Notes under the pieces: model-generated
The model's input: the letters and a program-made list of their open reading frames with translations, nothing else
What the model was told of the DNA's origin: nothing
Database searches by the model: none
NCBI GenBank assembly: GCA_937954195.1
Contig: CALFYR010000300.1
Location: 1-6,142, forward strand
Direction of reading: 5' to 3'
Origin: an uncultured Dehalococcoidia bacterium
GTDB taxonomy: Bacteria; Chloroflexota; Dehalococcoidia; Tepidiformales; Tepidiformaceae
Length of the DNA: 6,142 nt
Shown here: positions 5,677 to 6,142 of the stretch, piece after piece
Layout: the number at the start of each line of letters is the position of its first letter
How positions within the stretch are numbered: the stretch's first letter is position 1
Position numbers and translations under genes: made by a program

Positions 5677-6036
5677 GTGAACTTGCACGCCTTCATCCAG
5701 GAATACACCGACGCCGTCTATCACGATCGCGACGCCGAAGCGGCGGGCCGATACATCGCCGACCCGTGCATCCGGCACGAACATGGCCACCAGGTGGTGA
5801 TGACGCTCGCGGAGAACAAGGCGCGGATCGCCGGGTTCCTCGCTCAGGCGACCGAGGTACGGTTCGACAACGCGGCCGCCCTGGCCGAAGGCGACCTTTA
5901 CGCCAGCGCCTACCAGTTCTCGTTCATCGCCGACGGCACGAGATACGAACGCTCCGGCATCGAGATCTTCAAGGTCCGCGACGGCAAGATCGTCGAGACC
6001 TGGAATTCGGCGGCCGGCGAGGGCCTCTGGGGGTAG
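5677..6036 (+). CDS. SnoaL-like / NTF2-fold small protein
   Basis: This 119-residue protein has the profile of the SnoaL-like branch of the NTF2-like superfamily, a cone-shaped alpha+beta fold. An N-terminal helix FIQEYTDAVYHDRDAEAAGR (6-25) is followed by YIADPCIRHEHG (26-37) and the very typical C-terminal strands RYERSGIEIFKVRDGKIVET (about 90-109), with a final WNSAAGEGLWG. Known members act as polyketide cyclases, hydrolases, isomerases or dehydratases, or only bind ligands, so no reaction is assigned. The start is GTG at 5677 with AGGA (5665-5668) eight bases upstream; that site overlaps the TAG of the preceding CoA-transferase gene, from which it is separated by 10 bases. This implies one operon and coupled translation. 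No signal peptide or membrane segment is visible, so it should be cytoplasmic. The His35/Glu36/His38 cluster could line the pocket (inference). Confidence 0.85.
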   Translation: MNLHAFIQEYTDAVYHDRDAEAAGRYIADPCIRHEHGHQVVMTLAENKARIAGFLAQATEVRFDNAAALAEGDLYASAYQFSFIADGTRYERSGIEIFKVRDGKIVETWNSAAGEGLWG

Positions 6037-6044
6037 GCGCGGGG

Positions 6045-6142
6045 CTAGGAACCTCCGCCCTTGGGGCCGGCGCGACGCAGTTCCGCCTCGAGCCCATTCA
6101 GGATGAGGTCCAGGCCGAACTCGAAGTGGTTCGCGTAGCTGT
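6045..6142 (-). CDS. TetR-family regulator, C-terminal end (cut by right edge)
   Basis: Read on the minus strand, the last bases of the window encode an open frame of 31 residues ending in TAG (6047-6045). It begins SYANHFEFGLDLILNGLEAE and finishes with a short polar tail. The FEFGLDLILxGLEA pattern is characteristic of the last helix of TetR/AcrR-type repressors with a tetracycline-repressor-like C-terminal domain, where it belongs to the dimer interface. The DNA-binding part lies beyond the window, so the target cannot be judged. The gene converges on the SnoaL-like gene with only 8 bases between the two stop codons and no clear terminator. Confidence 0.75.
   Translation of the reverse strand, partial: SYANHFEFGLDLILNGLEAELRRAGPKGGGS

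Noticed and set aside
4854..5708. Minus-strand open frame (284 codons) opposite the second CoA-transferase
   Set aside because: It is the antisense shadow of a gene that has all its family motifs; the product is Arg/Gly-rich without motifs.
6057..6067. Small stem GCCC-TTG-GGGC as a terminator between the convergent genes
   Set aside because: It has only four base pairs and no T-run on either strand, and it lies inside the last codons of the TetR-type gene.

Overview
This is a GC-rich, densely packed bacterial window with two back-to-back transcription units around one divergent control region. The organism looks like a member of Chloroflexota (Dehalococcoidia-like). That is an inference from three things: the Tat-type lipoprotein signal followed by a Cys-Gly-Asp-rich start on the solute-binding protein, the pairing of family III CoA-transferases with peptide-type ABC uptake genes, and the base composition. 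No ribosomal or other marker gene is present to confirm it.

Left arm, reading leftwards from about 3300: a family III (CaiB/BaiF) CoA-transferase (2032-3210), then a family 5 extracellular solute-binding lipoprotein (292-1956), then the N-terminal 92 codons of a DppB-type ABC permease running off the left edge (1-276). The solute-binding gene seems to have its own promoter. That promoter is covered by a striking 9-bp repeat/palindrome array (2009-2035) that also overlaps the stop codon of the CoA-transferase gene.

Centre: the 247-bp intergenic region 3211-3457 is visibly more AT-rich in its right half. It holds candidate promoters in both directions, two inverted repeats with ATGA/TCAT arms, a cluster of ATGAT half-sites, and a 10-bp hairpin in the leader of the leftward CoA-transferase. 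It has the architecture expected of a LysR-controlled divergent promoter.

Right arm, reading rightwards: a LysR-family regulator (3458-4429), a second and quite different family III CoA-transferase whose start lies inside the LysR gene (4401-5666), and a small SnoaL/NTF2-like protein 10 bases downstream (5677-6036). Facing them at the right edge is the C-terminal end of a TetR-family regulator (6045-6142, minus strand).

Working model (inference): the ABC system imports an organic compound, the two CoA-transferases activate or exchange CoA on carboxylic acids derived from it, the SnoaL-like protein may act on an intermediate, and the LysR protein responds to a substrate or CoA-ester intermediate. 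The substrate cannot be read from the sequence. I see no RNA gene, insertion sequence, CRISPR array, phage gene or defence system here; the most unusual content is regulatory DNA.
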